Positions 15,691 to 23,291 of a DNA stretch of 42,902 bases are shown piece after piece. The position numbers and the translations under genes were made by a program. The notes below the pieces were generated by a model. That model made no database searches and had not been told where the DNA came from. It saw only the letters and a program-made list of their open reading frames with translations. The number at the start of each line of letters is the position of its first letter. The first letter of the stretch is position 1. Origin of the DNA: Saprospiraceae bacterium (lineage in GTDB: Bacteria > Bacteroidota > Bacteroidia > Chitinophagales > Saprospiraceae); NCBI GenBank assembly GCA_022841745.1, contig JALHQW010000061.1, forward strand, positions 1,292-44,193, written 5' to 3'.

Positions 15691-16737
15691 ATGAAGAATT
15701 GGTGGAAAATACTCGGCGTGTTGCTGCTGCTCTACGCCTTCGTGGCGGGGCTGCTCATCCCACTCAAGCCCGGCCTGCTCGGCGTAGAGCCGACCATCTT
15801 AGAAGCGGGTAAGCCCGTTACGCTCAACGTAGAGGGCTACAACACTTTCTTGTTGTCGCAAAAGGCGGGGTTACAGGCATGGCTGGTCAGGAAGGACGGC
15901 AAGCTGTTGAAGCCCACTAAGCTGGACGTGACGAGCGAGACCCAACTTGCCGTCAGCTTCAACCTGCCCCCGAAGGAATCCGCCCCCAGCGTGGTGGACA
16001 CCCTGCAACTGGTACTCGACAACCCACAGGACGGCCACTTCACCCGCACTGTTTTCGTAAAACAAGGCACTGATTCACTGGCCACTGCTGCCACTGCCAC
16101 TTGGGCCAACGAGCAGGTGCAGCTCCACGAGAGCAAGGGCCTCGCTTACCCTTTCATGATTAACAACTACGAGAGCACCCGCAACTTGTTCTACCATGTG
16201 CCTATGTGGTTCGCCATGTTCATCATCGGCATTGCGGCGGCCATCGTCAGCGGGATTTATTTTTATAAAAGGGACAGCAAGCACGACCTGCGGGCCGAGG
16301 CCCTCTCCAAAATGGCCATGACGCTAGGACTGCTGGGGCTGGTGACGGGCGCCGTTTGGGCGAGGCACACTTGGGGCGAGTATTGGAGCAACGACCCAAA
16401 GCAGGTCTATACTGCCATCGGGCTGCTCATTTACGGAGGCTATTTCGTGCTGCGCTCCTCCTTCGAAGACCCCGAAAAGCGGGCGAGGGTATCAGCGGCC
16501 TACAATATATTCGCTATTTCTACCCTGTTCCCTTTGCTGTACATCCTGCCGAAGTTTGCCGCTGAGTCGTCGCACCCCGGCGCAGGCAGCACCAGCACCT
16601 TCAGCACCGTGGACGTGGACAACACCATGCGCATGGTCTTCTATCCCGCTATTCTCGGTTGGACGCTGCTGGCACTATGGGTAGCCGACCTGAGCTACCG
16701 CACCGCCAGGCTGCGGGATAAATTATTGGACAGCTAA
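15691..16737 (+). CDS. ccmC: CcmC/CcsA-family cytochrome c biogenesis protein
   Basis: A 348-residue heme-handling membrane protein. After one N-terminal helix (about 5-24) a long periplasmic segment (30-165) precedes the core of five helices; this insertion is typical of Bacteroidota versions and absent from the ~240-residue proteobacterial CcmC. Candidate axial heme ligands are His169 (FYHVPMWF) and His295 (ESSHPGAG). The Trp-rich heme-binding motif is HTWGEYWSNDPKQ (226-238), in which Ser-Asn replaces the usual Trp before Asp-Pro, a small variation from WGxxWxWD. It should load heme onto CcmE together with CcmB and CcmD. Confidence 0.87.
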   Translation: MKNWWKILGVLLLLYAFVAGLLIPLKPGLLGVEPTILEAGKPVTLNVEGYNTFLLSQKAGLQAWLVRKDGKLLKPTKLDVTSETQLAVSFNLPPKESAPSVVDTLQLVLDNPQDGHFTRTVFVKQGTDSLATAATATWANEQVQLHESKGLAYPFMINNYESTRNLFYHVPMWFAMFIIGIAAAIVSGIYFYKRDSKHDLRAEALSKMAMTLGLLGLVTGAVWARHTWGEYWSNDPKQVYTAIGLLIYGGYFVLRSSFEDPEKRARVSAAYNIFAISTLFPLLYILPKFAAESSHPGAGSTSTFSTVDVDNTMRMVFYPAILGWTLLALWVADLSYRTARLRDKLLDS

Positions 16738-16822
16738 CAATCACTCGCTACTTTGCCAGTAAGAATATTTCACTGACATTTGCCCCCGAATATCAAGCAG
16801 GTTTACAGATAAAAATAAAGCC

Positions 16823-17044
16823 ATGTTGATTGTTATCAAAAAAGCCCTTGCCACATTGTCCTTGCTTCTGCTCCCCCTCACCTTTTTGTTAGCGCAAAAT
16901 GACCAAGACTTCATGCGCAGCACGGGGAAAATCTACGTGGTACTGGCTGTCGTTTTGACTATTTTTCTTGGCATCATTATTTATCTCATCCGGCTCGATA
17001 GGAAGCTCACCAAATTGGAGGACCAAATTAAAAATCATGAGTAA
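16823..17044 (+). CDS. ccmD: CcmD-family small membrane protein
   Basis: A 73-residue protein with a signal-like first helix (LATLSLLLLPLTFLLAQ), a short spacer (NDQDFMRSTGKIY) and a second helix (VVLAVVLTIFLGIIIYLIRL) followed by a charged tail (DRKLTKLEDQIKN). Helix plus basic/acidic tail right after ccmC is the CcmD pattern, stabilising the CcmABC complex. The two-helix form, with a cleavable-looking N-terminus, is longer than proteobacterial CcmD. Its last eight bases overlap the start of the glutamate dehydrogenase gene. Confidence 0.8.
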   Translation: MLIVIKKALATLSLLLLPLTFLLAQNDQDFMRSTGKIYVVLAVVLTIFLGIIIYLIRLDRKLTKLEDQIKNHE

Positions 17045-18479
17045 GCAAGTTCAAGCACCAAATTTCTACAATACCGTAGAAAACTTCTTTGCAAAGGCAG
17101 CGCCCTACACGGGACTTGACGCTGGCCTTTTGCACCAAATCAAAGTCTGCAACTCCATCTACGCCATCCAGTTTCCCGTTGAAATTACCAACAAGCAAAC
17201 AGGCAAACAAGAGGTAAAGGTCATCGAGGCCTACCGGGTGCAGCACAGCCACCACCGCCTGCCGACAAAGGGTGGTATCCGCTACGCTCCTGACGTTGAC
17301 CAGCACGAGGTTATGGCCCTGGCTACCCTGATGTCGTACAAATGCGCCATCGTACACGTTCCGTTCGGCGGAGCAAAGGGTGGCGTAAAAATCAACCCCA
17401 AGGACTACACCGAGGAGGAGTTGGAGCGCATCACCCGCCGCTATACCTACGAGTTGGTGCGACGCAACTTCATCGGCCCCAGCATAGACGTACCAGCACC
17501 CGACTATGGAACGAGTGGCCGTGAAATGGCCTGGATTTACGATACCTACCGCACCCTGCGGGAAAACGAGATAGACGCTGCTGGCTGTGTGACGGGGAAG
17601 CCTGTTGCGCTTTACGGCATCCAGGGCCGTACCGAAGCCACTGGCCGGGGCGTGTTCTATGGCCTGCGTGAGGCATGCGACAACGAAGCGGACATGAAGA
17701 AGCTTAAGTTGAAACCAGGCATCGGTGGCAAGACCATGATCATCCAGGGTATGGGCAACGTAGGCTCCTATACTGGAACCATTTGCCAAGAGGAAGGCGG
17801 CGTGAAGGTCATCGGCGTGGGCGAATGGGATGGTGCCATTTACCTCGAAAGCGGCATTGACGTGGCCAAACTGCTGAAAGTAAAACAAGAAACCGGCAGC
17901 ATCACCAATTACCCCGGCGCCAAGGTGTTCTCAAAAGAAGATACCAACCACATCTTGGAGATGCCCTGCGACATCCTCGTACCTGCTGCATTGGAAAACC
18001 AGATCCATGCCGGCAACGCCAAGAACATCAAGGCAAAAATCATCGCCGAAGCAGCCAACGGCCCCATCACTTCCGAGGCAGAAGAGATATTGCTGAAAAA
18101 AGGCACCTTAATTCTCCCCGACGTTTACCTGAATGCTGGTGGTGTGACGGTCTCCTATTTCGAATGGCTCAAAAACCTCTCGCACATGCGTTTTGGCCGT
18201 TTGGAAAAACGCTTCAACCAGACTTCGCAGGAGCGCATGCTCCACATGATGGAAGAAATGACTGGTAAGCGCATAGACAAGGACGTGCTGCGCAAACTTG
18301 CCCGTGGCGCCGACGAGGTGGACCTCGTGCGTTCGGGTTTGGAAGAAACGATGGCCCGTTCCTATAATTTCATCAATGAATTCCGCCAAGAAAAAGGGAT
18401 TGACATGCGCACGGCAGCCTTTGCCTACGCAATTAAGCTCATTGGAAACGATTACACGGCACTGGGCATTTTCCCATAA
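17037..18479 (+). CDS. gdhA: Glutamate dehydrogenase
   Basis: A 480-residue NAD(P)-dependent dehydrogenase interconverting glutamate and 2-oxoglutarate plus ammonia. The start at 17037 (MSKQVQAPNFYN) overlaps ccmD by 8 bp; the frame is open further upstream but only in the shadow of ccmD. Substrate-site lysines are in LPTKGGIRY (Lys78) and SYKCAIVHVPFGGAKGGVKI (Lys102, catalytic Lys114). IGPSIDVPAPDYGTSGREMA and VYLNAGGVTVSYFEWLKNLS are present, and the Rossmann motif is QGMGNVGS. These strings are closer to animal mitochondrial glutamate dehydrogenase than to the classical 450-residue bacterial enzyme; the animal antenna insertion is missing or much shorter. Cofactor preference is not decidable by eye. 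Confidence 0.92.
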   Translation: MSKQVQAPNFYNTVENFFAKAAPYTGLDAGLLHQIKVCNSIYAIQFPVEITNKQTGKQEVKVIEAYRVQHSHHRLPTKGGIRYAPDVDQHEVMALATLMSYKCAIVHVPFGGAKGGVKINPKDYTEEELERITRRYTYELVRRNFIGPSIDVPAPDYGTSGREMAWIYDTYRTLRENEIDAAGCVTGKPVALYGIQGRTEATGRGVFYGLREACDNEADMKKLKLKPGIGGKTMIIQGMGNVGSYTGTICQEEGGVKVIGVGEWDGAIYLESGIDVAKLLKVKQETGSITNYPGAKVFSKEDTNHILEMPCDILVPAALENQIHAGNAKNIKAKIIAEAANGPITSEAEEILLKKGTLILPDVYLNAGGVTVSYFEWLKNLSHMRFGRLEKRFNQTSQERMLHMMEEMTGKRIDKDVLRKLARGADEVDLVRSGLEETMARSYNFINEFRQEKGIDMRTAAFAYAIKLIGNDYTALGIFP

Positions 18480-18508
18480 GCGCAAGTCGCAAATCCTGTG
18501 CTTTACAT

Positions 18509-18545
18509 ACGTCGGCGAGGTCGTTGCACCTCACCGACGTTTTTA
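18509..18545 (+). terminator. Rho-independent terminator after gdhA
   Basis: ACGTCGGCGAGGT pairs with ACCTCACCGACGT (one mismatch) around a 6-nt loop, followed by TTTTTA. It closes the ccm-gdhA transcript. Confidence 0.85.
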
Positions 18546-18549
18546 TAAT

Positions 18550-18675
18550 ACGGACTGCCAGTCCGTGCTTTCTCCTTTCCAAGTTCAGGCACCATTTTTT
18601 GCCAACCTCACTTCCTGACGCAAATAATAAAGTCGGGAGCATTCGACTTGCCGGAAGCACGGACTAGCAGTCCGT
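18550..18675. repeat. 126-bp element with inverted palindromic ends
   Basis: Both ends carry AAGCACGGACTNGCAGTCCGT in opposite orientation (18550-18570 reverse, 18655-18675 forward), 20 of 21 bases identical. Each end is itself a palindrome (ACGGACT, 3 nt, AGTCCGT). The interior has no coding frame. The arrangement resembles a miniature inverted-repeat element, or two facing copies of one REP sequence. Confidence 0.75.
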
Positions 18676-18876
18676 GTTACCAAGCAAGCCCGTGTTTTCC
18701 AGAAAAAACACTACCCATAATTAAACCATTCCATTTGCCAACAGTCTATCCCCTTCGTAAACAAAACCACTTCAAAATTGCATTGAAATTTACCCGATTA
18801 TCATTCACAAACTGTGCACAGTGTTGGTGTGTCAAATCGAATCATCCATTTATTCAACAAAAAAAAATCTACAGAC

Positions 18877-19692
18877 ATGAAAATCATGAAATTGCTAACC
18901 GTTGCGGCCCTTGGTCTGGCCGTGTTTTTCACTGCTTGCAAAAAAGAAGAATCTGCCACTATGTTGCCAGCGCAAATTACTGCTGCTGAAGACCAAACGA
19001 CCGCAAACGACCTCTACGAAGACGTGGACGACCAAGTGGACGAGGCCATCGAGACACGAGGTGGCGGTGAAGATTGCCCCACCGTGACCATCGTTCCCGC
19101 AGACGGTACCTACCCCCGCACCATGACGATTGATTTTGGCACCGACGGCTGCACTGGCCCCGATGGCCGGGTTCGCAAAGGGCAAATCGTGGTAAACCTC
19201 ACAGATACGCTTTCGAACGCTGGTGCCGTCCGCACCGCCACGTTCGTGGATTTTTATGTGGATGATGCCCATTTGGAAGGCACCCGCACGCTGACCAATA
19301 TGGGCCTCGATGCCAATGGCAACCGCATTTTTACCCGTACCGTAGTGGGTGGCAAAATCACCTACCCCAACGGGGAATTCTCATCATGGGAAGCCAACCA
19401 TGACATTACCCTTGTGGAAGGTGCCGATACCCATACCCTGCTTGACAATGTATGGGAAGTGACGGGGGGTGCAACAGGCGTGACTCGCAATGGTAGGGCA
19501 TTCATCACGGAAATCACCACGCCGCTGGTTCGCAAACGGATCTGTCGTTGGGCAGTGGCTGGCATCAAAACGCTGACCATTGATGGCAAGACATTGACCA
19601 TTGACTACGGGGACGGTACCTGCGACCGCAAAGCAACCGTTACAGGGTCCAACGGCAATACGAGGGAGATTTTGATTCGCTGGTGGCGGTAG
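18877..19692 (+). CDS. Lipoprotein of unknown function
   Basis: A 271-residue predicted lipoprotein. The start at 18877 is chosen because it opens a lipoprotein signal peptide (KIMKLLTVAALGLAVFFTAC) with the lipidated Cys directly followed by KKEE; the frame is open 21 codons upstream without signal character. After an acidic, Thr-rich linker (TTANDLYEDVDDQVDEAIET) comes a beta-rich domain with repeated GxLTIDYGDGTC-like strands and four further cysteines (DC, GC, IC, TC) that could form two disulfides. This architecture is common in Bacteroidota hypothetical lipoproteins; I cannot assign a role. It is monocistronic, followed by a strong terminator. Confidence 0.85.
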   Translation: MKIMKLLTVAALGLAVFFTACKKEESATMLPAQITAAEDQTTANDLYEDVDDQVDEAIETRGGGEDCPTVTIVPADGTYPRTMTIDFGTDGCTGPDGRVRKGQIVVNLTDTLSNAGAVRTATFVDFYVDDAHLEGTRTLTNMGLDANGNRIFTRTVVGGKITYPNGEFSSWEANHDITLVEGADTHTLLDNVWEVTGGATGVTRNGRAFITEITTPLVRKRICRWAVAGIKTLTIDGKTLTIDYGDGTCDRKATVTGSNGNTREILIRWWR

Positions 19693-19747
19693 TGAAGTTG
19701 TCCCGAAAGGAGTAACAATAGGCAGTCAGTTATTGCTAAATTTAAAG

Positions 19748-19780
19748 AGGCATGGCGGGTTTTAATCGCCATGCCTTTTT
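19748..19780 (+). terminator. Rho-independent terminator
   Basis: AGGCATGGCG and CGCCATGCCT form a perfect 10-bp stem around a 9-nt loop, followed by five T. It ends the lipoprotein transcript. Confidence 0.88.
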
Positions 19781-19875
19781 GGTTCTTATTGAAAATCGCT
19801 CAACACGTATCCAATTCGTAATTTATTGAAAATCAAAGAATTACTAGATTAACCAATGATAATAAAACCCCATAA

Positions 19876-19986
19876 TTACTTGTTGCGACGTCCGCCTTGA
19901 CGCCTGAGAAATAATGTGCCAACGGCAAGCAAAATGATTAAACCAAGTAAAATATAGGTTTCCGTATCGAAAAAACTTTGGCTCAT
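19876..19986 (-). CDS. 36-residue single-pass membrane microprotein
   Basis: A short open frame that reads like a real membrane miniprotein: MSQSFFDTETY, then a 16-residue hydrophobic helix (ILLGLIILLAVGTLFL), then a strongly basic tail (RRQGGRRNK) ending in TAA. The charge pattern predicts an N-out, C-in orientation. It lies 93 bp downstream of rimK on the same strand and could be co-transcribed. Comparable small hydrophobic/basic proteins are easily missed by gene finders because of their length. The function is unknown. Confidence 0.6.
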   Translation of the reverse strand: MSQSFFDTETYILLGLIILLAVGTLFLRRQGGRRNK

Positions 19987-20079
19987 GATTTTCAATCAGC
20001 GGTTTAATAATGAAACAAAAAAAGCTTATTTTCAAAAAGCGTGCTGAGCGCTCAAGTCACACCGTGAGCACCTCCTCTA

Positions 20080-20982
20080 CTACCATTTCCGCCTTCCTTC
20101 GTACTTATTCACGCCATTTTCCACGTTTTCTATGATTGCTCCGGCAATGTCAATCTTGGTTGTGGTCTCGATGCCTTCGAGGCCGGGTGAGGCGTTTACT
20201 TCCATTACGAGCGGCCCACGTTTTGAGCGCAGGATGTCAACGCCCGCAATTTCGAGGTTCATCAGGCGGGCGGCTTGCAGTACCGTCTTTTCTTCCTCAG
20301 TTGTCAATGTTTCGATGGAAGCGGTGGCACCTCGGTGCAGGTTCGAGCGGAACTCACCCTCTTGGGCTTGTCGCAACATGGAAGCTACCACCCGCTTGCC
20401 CACCACGAATGCCCGGATATCGGCCCCAGCAGCCTCTTCGATGAATTCTTGCAGCAGGACGGGCTGCCCCAATTTGGTAAACGCTTCCACGATGGAGATG
20501 GCTGTGCTTTTTGTTTCGGCCAATACCACACCGACGCCGTGGGTACTTTCCAGCATTTTCACCACCACAGGCGCACCGCCAAGGTAACCTATCAACCGGG
20601 GAAGTGCTTCGGGCATGCCTGCCATCACGGTTAGAGGCACTGCAATCCCGTTGGCGCTTAGGATTTGCAGGCATTTCAGTTTGTCCCTTGCCATGATGAG
20701 CGCCTCGGAGCGAGTGCTGGTATAAATATCCATCAGCTCGAACTGGCGGATGACGGCTGCCCCGTAGTCAGTCACAGAGGCACCGATGCGGGGGATGACG
20801 GCGTCCATACCTACGAGCTTAGTGCCCTCATAAAATACCTGCGGGATGCCTTGCTCGATGATAAGGCTGATTTGGCCGTGGTCAATGACCCGGACATAAT
20901 GACCCCGTCTGCGGGCAGCCCGGAACAGGCTCTGCGTGGAATAAAGGCCGGGGCCTCTGGAAAGTAGGGCTATATTGAGCAA
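20080..20982 (-). CDS. rimK: RimK-family ATP-grasp glutamate ligase
   Basis: A 300-residue ATP-grasp ligase of the RimK family, which adds glutamate residues to a protein C-terminus (ribosomal protein S6 in E. coli). Seen: an N-terminal pre-ATP domain (MLNIALLSRGPGLYSTQSLF), RSEALIMARDKLKCLQIL, the ATP-binding strand VVVKMLESTHGVGVVLAE, the substrate region EEAAGADIRAFVVGKRVVAS, and the metal-binding end GPLVMEVNASPGLEGIE. The length matches E. coli RimK. The usual neighbour, a RimB-type protease, is not here. Family relatives make other peptide bonds, so the S6 target is inferred. Confidence 0.9.
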   Translation of the reverse strand: MLNIALLSRGPGLYSTQSLFRAARRRGHYVRVIDHGQISLIIEQGIPQVFYEGTKLVGMDAVIPRIGASVTDYGAAVIRQFELMDIYTSTRSEALIMARDKLKCLQILSANGIAVPLTVMAGMPEALPRLIGYLGGAPVVVKMLESTHGVGVVLAETKSTAISIVEAFTKLGQPVLLQEFIEEAAGADIRAFVVGKRVVASMLRQAQEGEFRSNLHRGATASIETLTTEEEKTVLQAARLMNLEIAGVDILRSKRGPLVMEVNASPGLEGIETTTKIDIAGAIIENVENGVNKYEGRRKW

Positions 20983-21293
20983 TTTTCTTTGCGAGATTTA
21001 GTCCAAGTATTTGGCAGCAAATGGAGATGCTAAAAGATGGTGGGTATTGGAAGGTGAATTCCAAGGCCTCATACCCCTTTTGGGTAACGATTTGACAAAA
21101 GCAACGGTTTTCTGCCGCCAATCACAAATGGCAAGTAAAGGTAATATTGTGGCTCAAATAAAAAATTTCTTGGTAACAAATTATTGGCGTAGCTTGCAGC
21201 TCAAATAAAATATTGTTGATTACTAAACACAAATGCAACTAACTTAGTCTGCTATTCTATTATATACATTAACCATAAAAGCCCTAACCAATC
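20983..21293. other. Divergent intergenic region, no gene seen
   Basis: 311 bp between the divergent rimK and MBL-hydrolase genes. It should hold both promoters. I find no exact TAnnTTTG box, no hairpin and no small frame with coding character. Confidence 0.5.
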
Positions 21294-22190
21294 ATGGTAA
21301 CAACCATTGACCTCCGATTTCAAGACCGAGATAATGCCATTGCTGCATTTGTCCTAAAAACCAAGGTCGGCCCTGTCCTAATCGAAACTGGCCCCCATTC
21401 ATGCCTTCCTGCCTTGGAAGCGGGACTTCGCAAAATCGGCTACCAATTATCCGATGTCCAGCATGTGCTCCTTACCCATATTCACCTCGACCATGCTGGC
21501 GCTGCCTGGACGTTTGCGCAGCAAGGAGCAACCATTTATGTTCACCCTTTGGGGCTGCCGCACCTGCACAACCCAGAAAAACTGCTCACATCTGCGAAGC
21601 GGATTTACCAGGACAAAATGGACAGCCTTTGGGGAGACCTACGGCCTATCCCGATTGAAAAACTTCGTGGGCTGAGGACAGGGGAGCGGTTTGCAATTGG
21701 CGGACTCACCTTTAAAGCATTACATACCCCTGGGCATGCCATCCACCATATCGTCTATTCTATGGGCGATGTGGCCTTCACGGGCGATGTGGCCGGTGTG
21801 AAAATAGGCGAAACCGGCCCTGTTGTTCCTCCTTGCCCGCCGCCCGACATCAATCTCCAGGATTGGGAAAAATCCATTGCATTGCTCCGCAAAAAAATGT
21901 ACTCCTCCTTGTTCCTGACGCATTTTGGTGAAGTAAAAAAACCCAAACCCCATCTGCGGGAATTGGAAGGAAGGCTTCATAATTGGGCAAATTGGATTAA
22001 GCCATATTGGGAACGAGGCATACCCATCGAAGAAGTACTGCCCGTGTTCATAGCTTATGTTGAAAAAAGTTATGACCTTTTGAATATGAGCGACGAAGAC
22101 CGGCTGCGCTATGAATTAGCCAACCCTCCCGATATGAGCGTTGGGGGGCTGTACCGATACTGGTCAAAGAAAACTGGCAAGGCAACGTAA
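21294..22190 (+). CDS. MBL-fold metallo-hydrolase
   Basis: A 298-residue metallo-beta-lactamase-fold hydrolase of the glyoxalase II/RNase Z-like branch. The binuclear metal site is complete: HIHLDH (62-67), TPGHAIHH, FTGDVAG and LTHFGEV. The protein has no signal peptide and is cytoplasmic. Its C-terminal helical extension (about 225-298, WANWIKPYWERGIPIEEVLP) is also found in MBL proteins that act on thioesters or small lactones. The exact substrate cannot be inferred. It is transcribed toward a methyltransferase gene 181 bp away; a hairpin of GTTGCC/GGCAAC (22207-22224) sits between them. Confidence 0.88.
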   Translation: MVTTIDLRFQDRDNAIAAFVLKTKVGPVLIETGPHSCLPALEAGLRKIGYQLSDVQHVLLTHIHLDHAGAAWTFAQQGATIYVHPLGLPHLHNPEKLLTSAKRIYQDKMDSLWGDLRPIPIEKLRGLRTGERFAIGGLTFKALHTPGHAIHHIVYSMGDVAFTGDVAGVKIGETGPVVPPCPPPDINLQDWEKSIALLRKKMYSSLFLTHFGEVKKPKPHLRELEGRLHNWANWIKPYWERGIPIEEVLPVFIAYVEKSYDLLNMSDEDRLRYELANPPDMSVGGLYRYWSKKTGKAT

Positions 22191-22355
22191 CTAATTAGAA
22201 AATAAAGTTGCCCCTTTCGAGGCAACCTAAACTTCAACTCCAATTACAGGAATTGCTACGATGGGCCAAAGCTATGGCCAGACAAGGCGTTGCTTCGCAG
22301 CCATTGAGTAAGCGTAGGGAGGCAGTTAGCAAGCGTCAGTTTTGGACAAAATCCC

Positions 22356-22363
22356 TACATTTG
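22356..22363 (+). promoter_or_regulatory. -7 promoter box for the methyltransferase
   Basis: TACATTTG exactly matches TAnnTTTG and sits 8 bp before the ATG at 22372. It argues against the TTG start at 22342, which would lie upstream of the promoter. No well-spaced TTTG partner is seen, and the leader would be extremely short. Confidence 0.4.
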
Positions 22364-22371
22364 GCGCAGTC

Positions 22372-23259
22372 ATGAAATTTTCCTTGCCTCGAAATATTGA
22401 TACAAAGCGCCTGCTGTCCTTCCTCGACCGGGCCAAGCGACAGCAGGCAAAACTGCAAGCCCCCGATGACCGCCGGGAGGTGCTGCAATTGCCGGAGCCT
22501 CGCACGCCGTTCGATGTTTACCGAAAGCAAAAATTGATTAACCTACTGAACCTCAAGCAATTGGCCGAAGGCCGTTCCGTCCTCGAAATTGGCTGTGGCA
22601 TTGGCGACTTGTTGAAAGAAATTGCGAAGTACAACCCCAAAGAACTGTATGGTGTGGACAGTTCGCCAAAAATGGTGGCTTATGCGAAGGCATTTTTGAA
22701 AGAAGAAAAAGTGGACGTGCAGGTGGCCAACCCCTTCCGTTTGCCCTTTCCCGAAAAATCGTTTGACCTCGTAGTGGTCATGGACGAGTTCCAGCATGTG
22801 TTCACAGAAAAGGACGCCGAAAAGCTGTTTTATGAAGTATGCCGGGTATCCCGTCAATGGGTGATTCTGGTAGAAGAAACAGCACCAGAACAAAAAACGG
22901 TGGGGAAAATGCTGCTGCGAACGGTGCAGAAATACAAGGACGAGATGAAGAAAAAACGCTTCTACCTTCGCAGTGCCAACTTCCTCGACATTGCGGCAAC
23001 GAGCTATATTTATACCAGCCGCCGCAACCCTTGGCATTGGGTCAGGTGGGTGTTCAGCCCGCTGCTATACCTGATTGGGTTTCCCAGTTCTGTGATGAAA
23101 ATGCCAACCAGCGAGGAGAAAATCCCTGATTCGGAACTTGCCATGAAGCTCCAAGCCTTCACATTGCCTTTTGCCACCAGTTTGGATGGCATTTTCCGCA
23201 AAGTGGAGGGCACCACGGTCATGCGTTTCGAGCGGGAGCAACTTTTCCGGCGTGGCTGA
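22372..23259 (+). CDS. Class I SAM-dependent methyltransferase
   Basis: A 295-residue methyltransferase with a Methyltransf_11-type Rossmann core. SAM motif I is LEIGCGIGD (71-79), the acidic motif II region is ELYGVDSSPKMVAYAKAF, and the post-core strand is FDLVVVMDEFQHVF. An N-terminal 65-residue helical extension and a C-terminal helix pair (FSPLLYLIGFPSSVMKMPTS) surround it; the latter is hydrophobic and may touch the membrane. The acceptor is unknown (lipid, quinone and small-molecule methyltransferases share this fold). The ATG at 22372 is preferred over the TTG at 22342. Confidence 0.85.
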   Translation: MKFSLPRNIDTKRLLSFLDRAKRQQAKLQAPDDRREVLQLPEPRTPFDVYRKQKLINLLNLKQLAEGRSVLEIGCGIGDLLKEIAKYNPKELYGVDSSPKMVAYAKAFLKEEKVDVQVANPFRLPFPEKSFDLVVVMDEFQHVFTEKDAEKLFYEVCRVSRQWVILVEETAPEQKTVGKMLLRTVQKYKDEMKKKRFYLRSANFLDIAATSYIYTSRRNPWHWVRWVFSPLLYLIGFPSSVMKMPTSEEKIPDSELAMKLQAFTLPFATSLDGIFRKVEGTTVMRFEREQLFRRG

Positions 23260-23291
23260 GCGTATAGTTAGAAGGTTTGAGGCTCACGATT

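Noticed and set aside
17028-17888. 286-codon antisense open frame in gdhA
   Set aside because: A mirror of a high-quality coding sequence with strong codon bias; gdhA has complete family motifs on the plus strand.
13377-18479. One operon from the sigma factor to gdhA
   Set aside because: A well-spaced TTTG-N20-TACTTTCG promoter directly before ccmB suggests a separate ccm-gdhA transcript; read-through remains possible.
22207-22224. Terminator after the MBL hydrolase gene
   Set aside because: The stem is only 6 bp (GTTGCC/GGCAAC) and no T-run follows on the plus strand.
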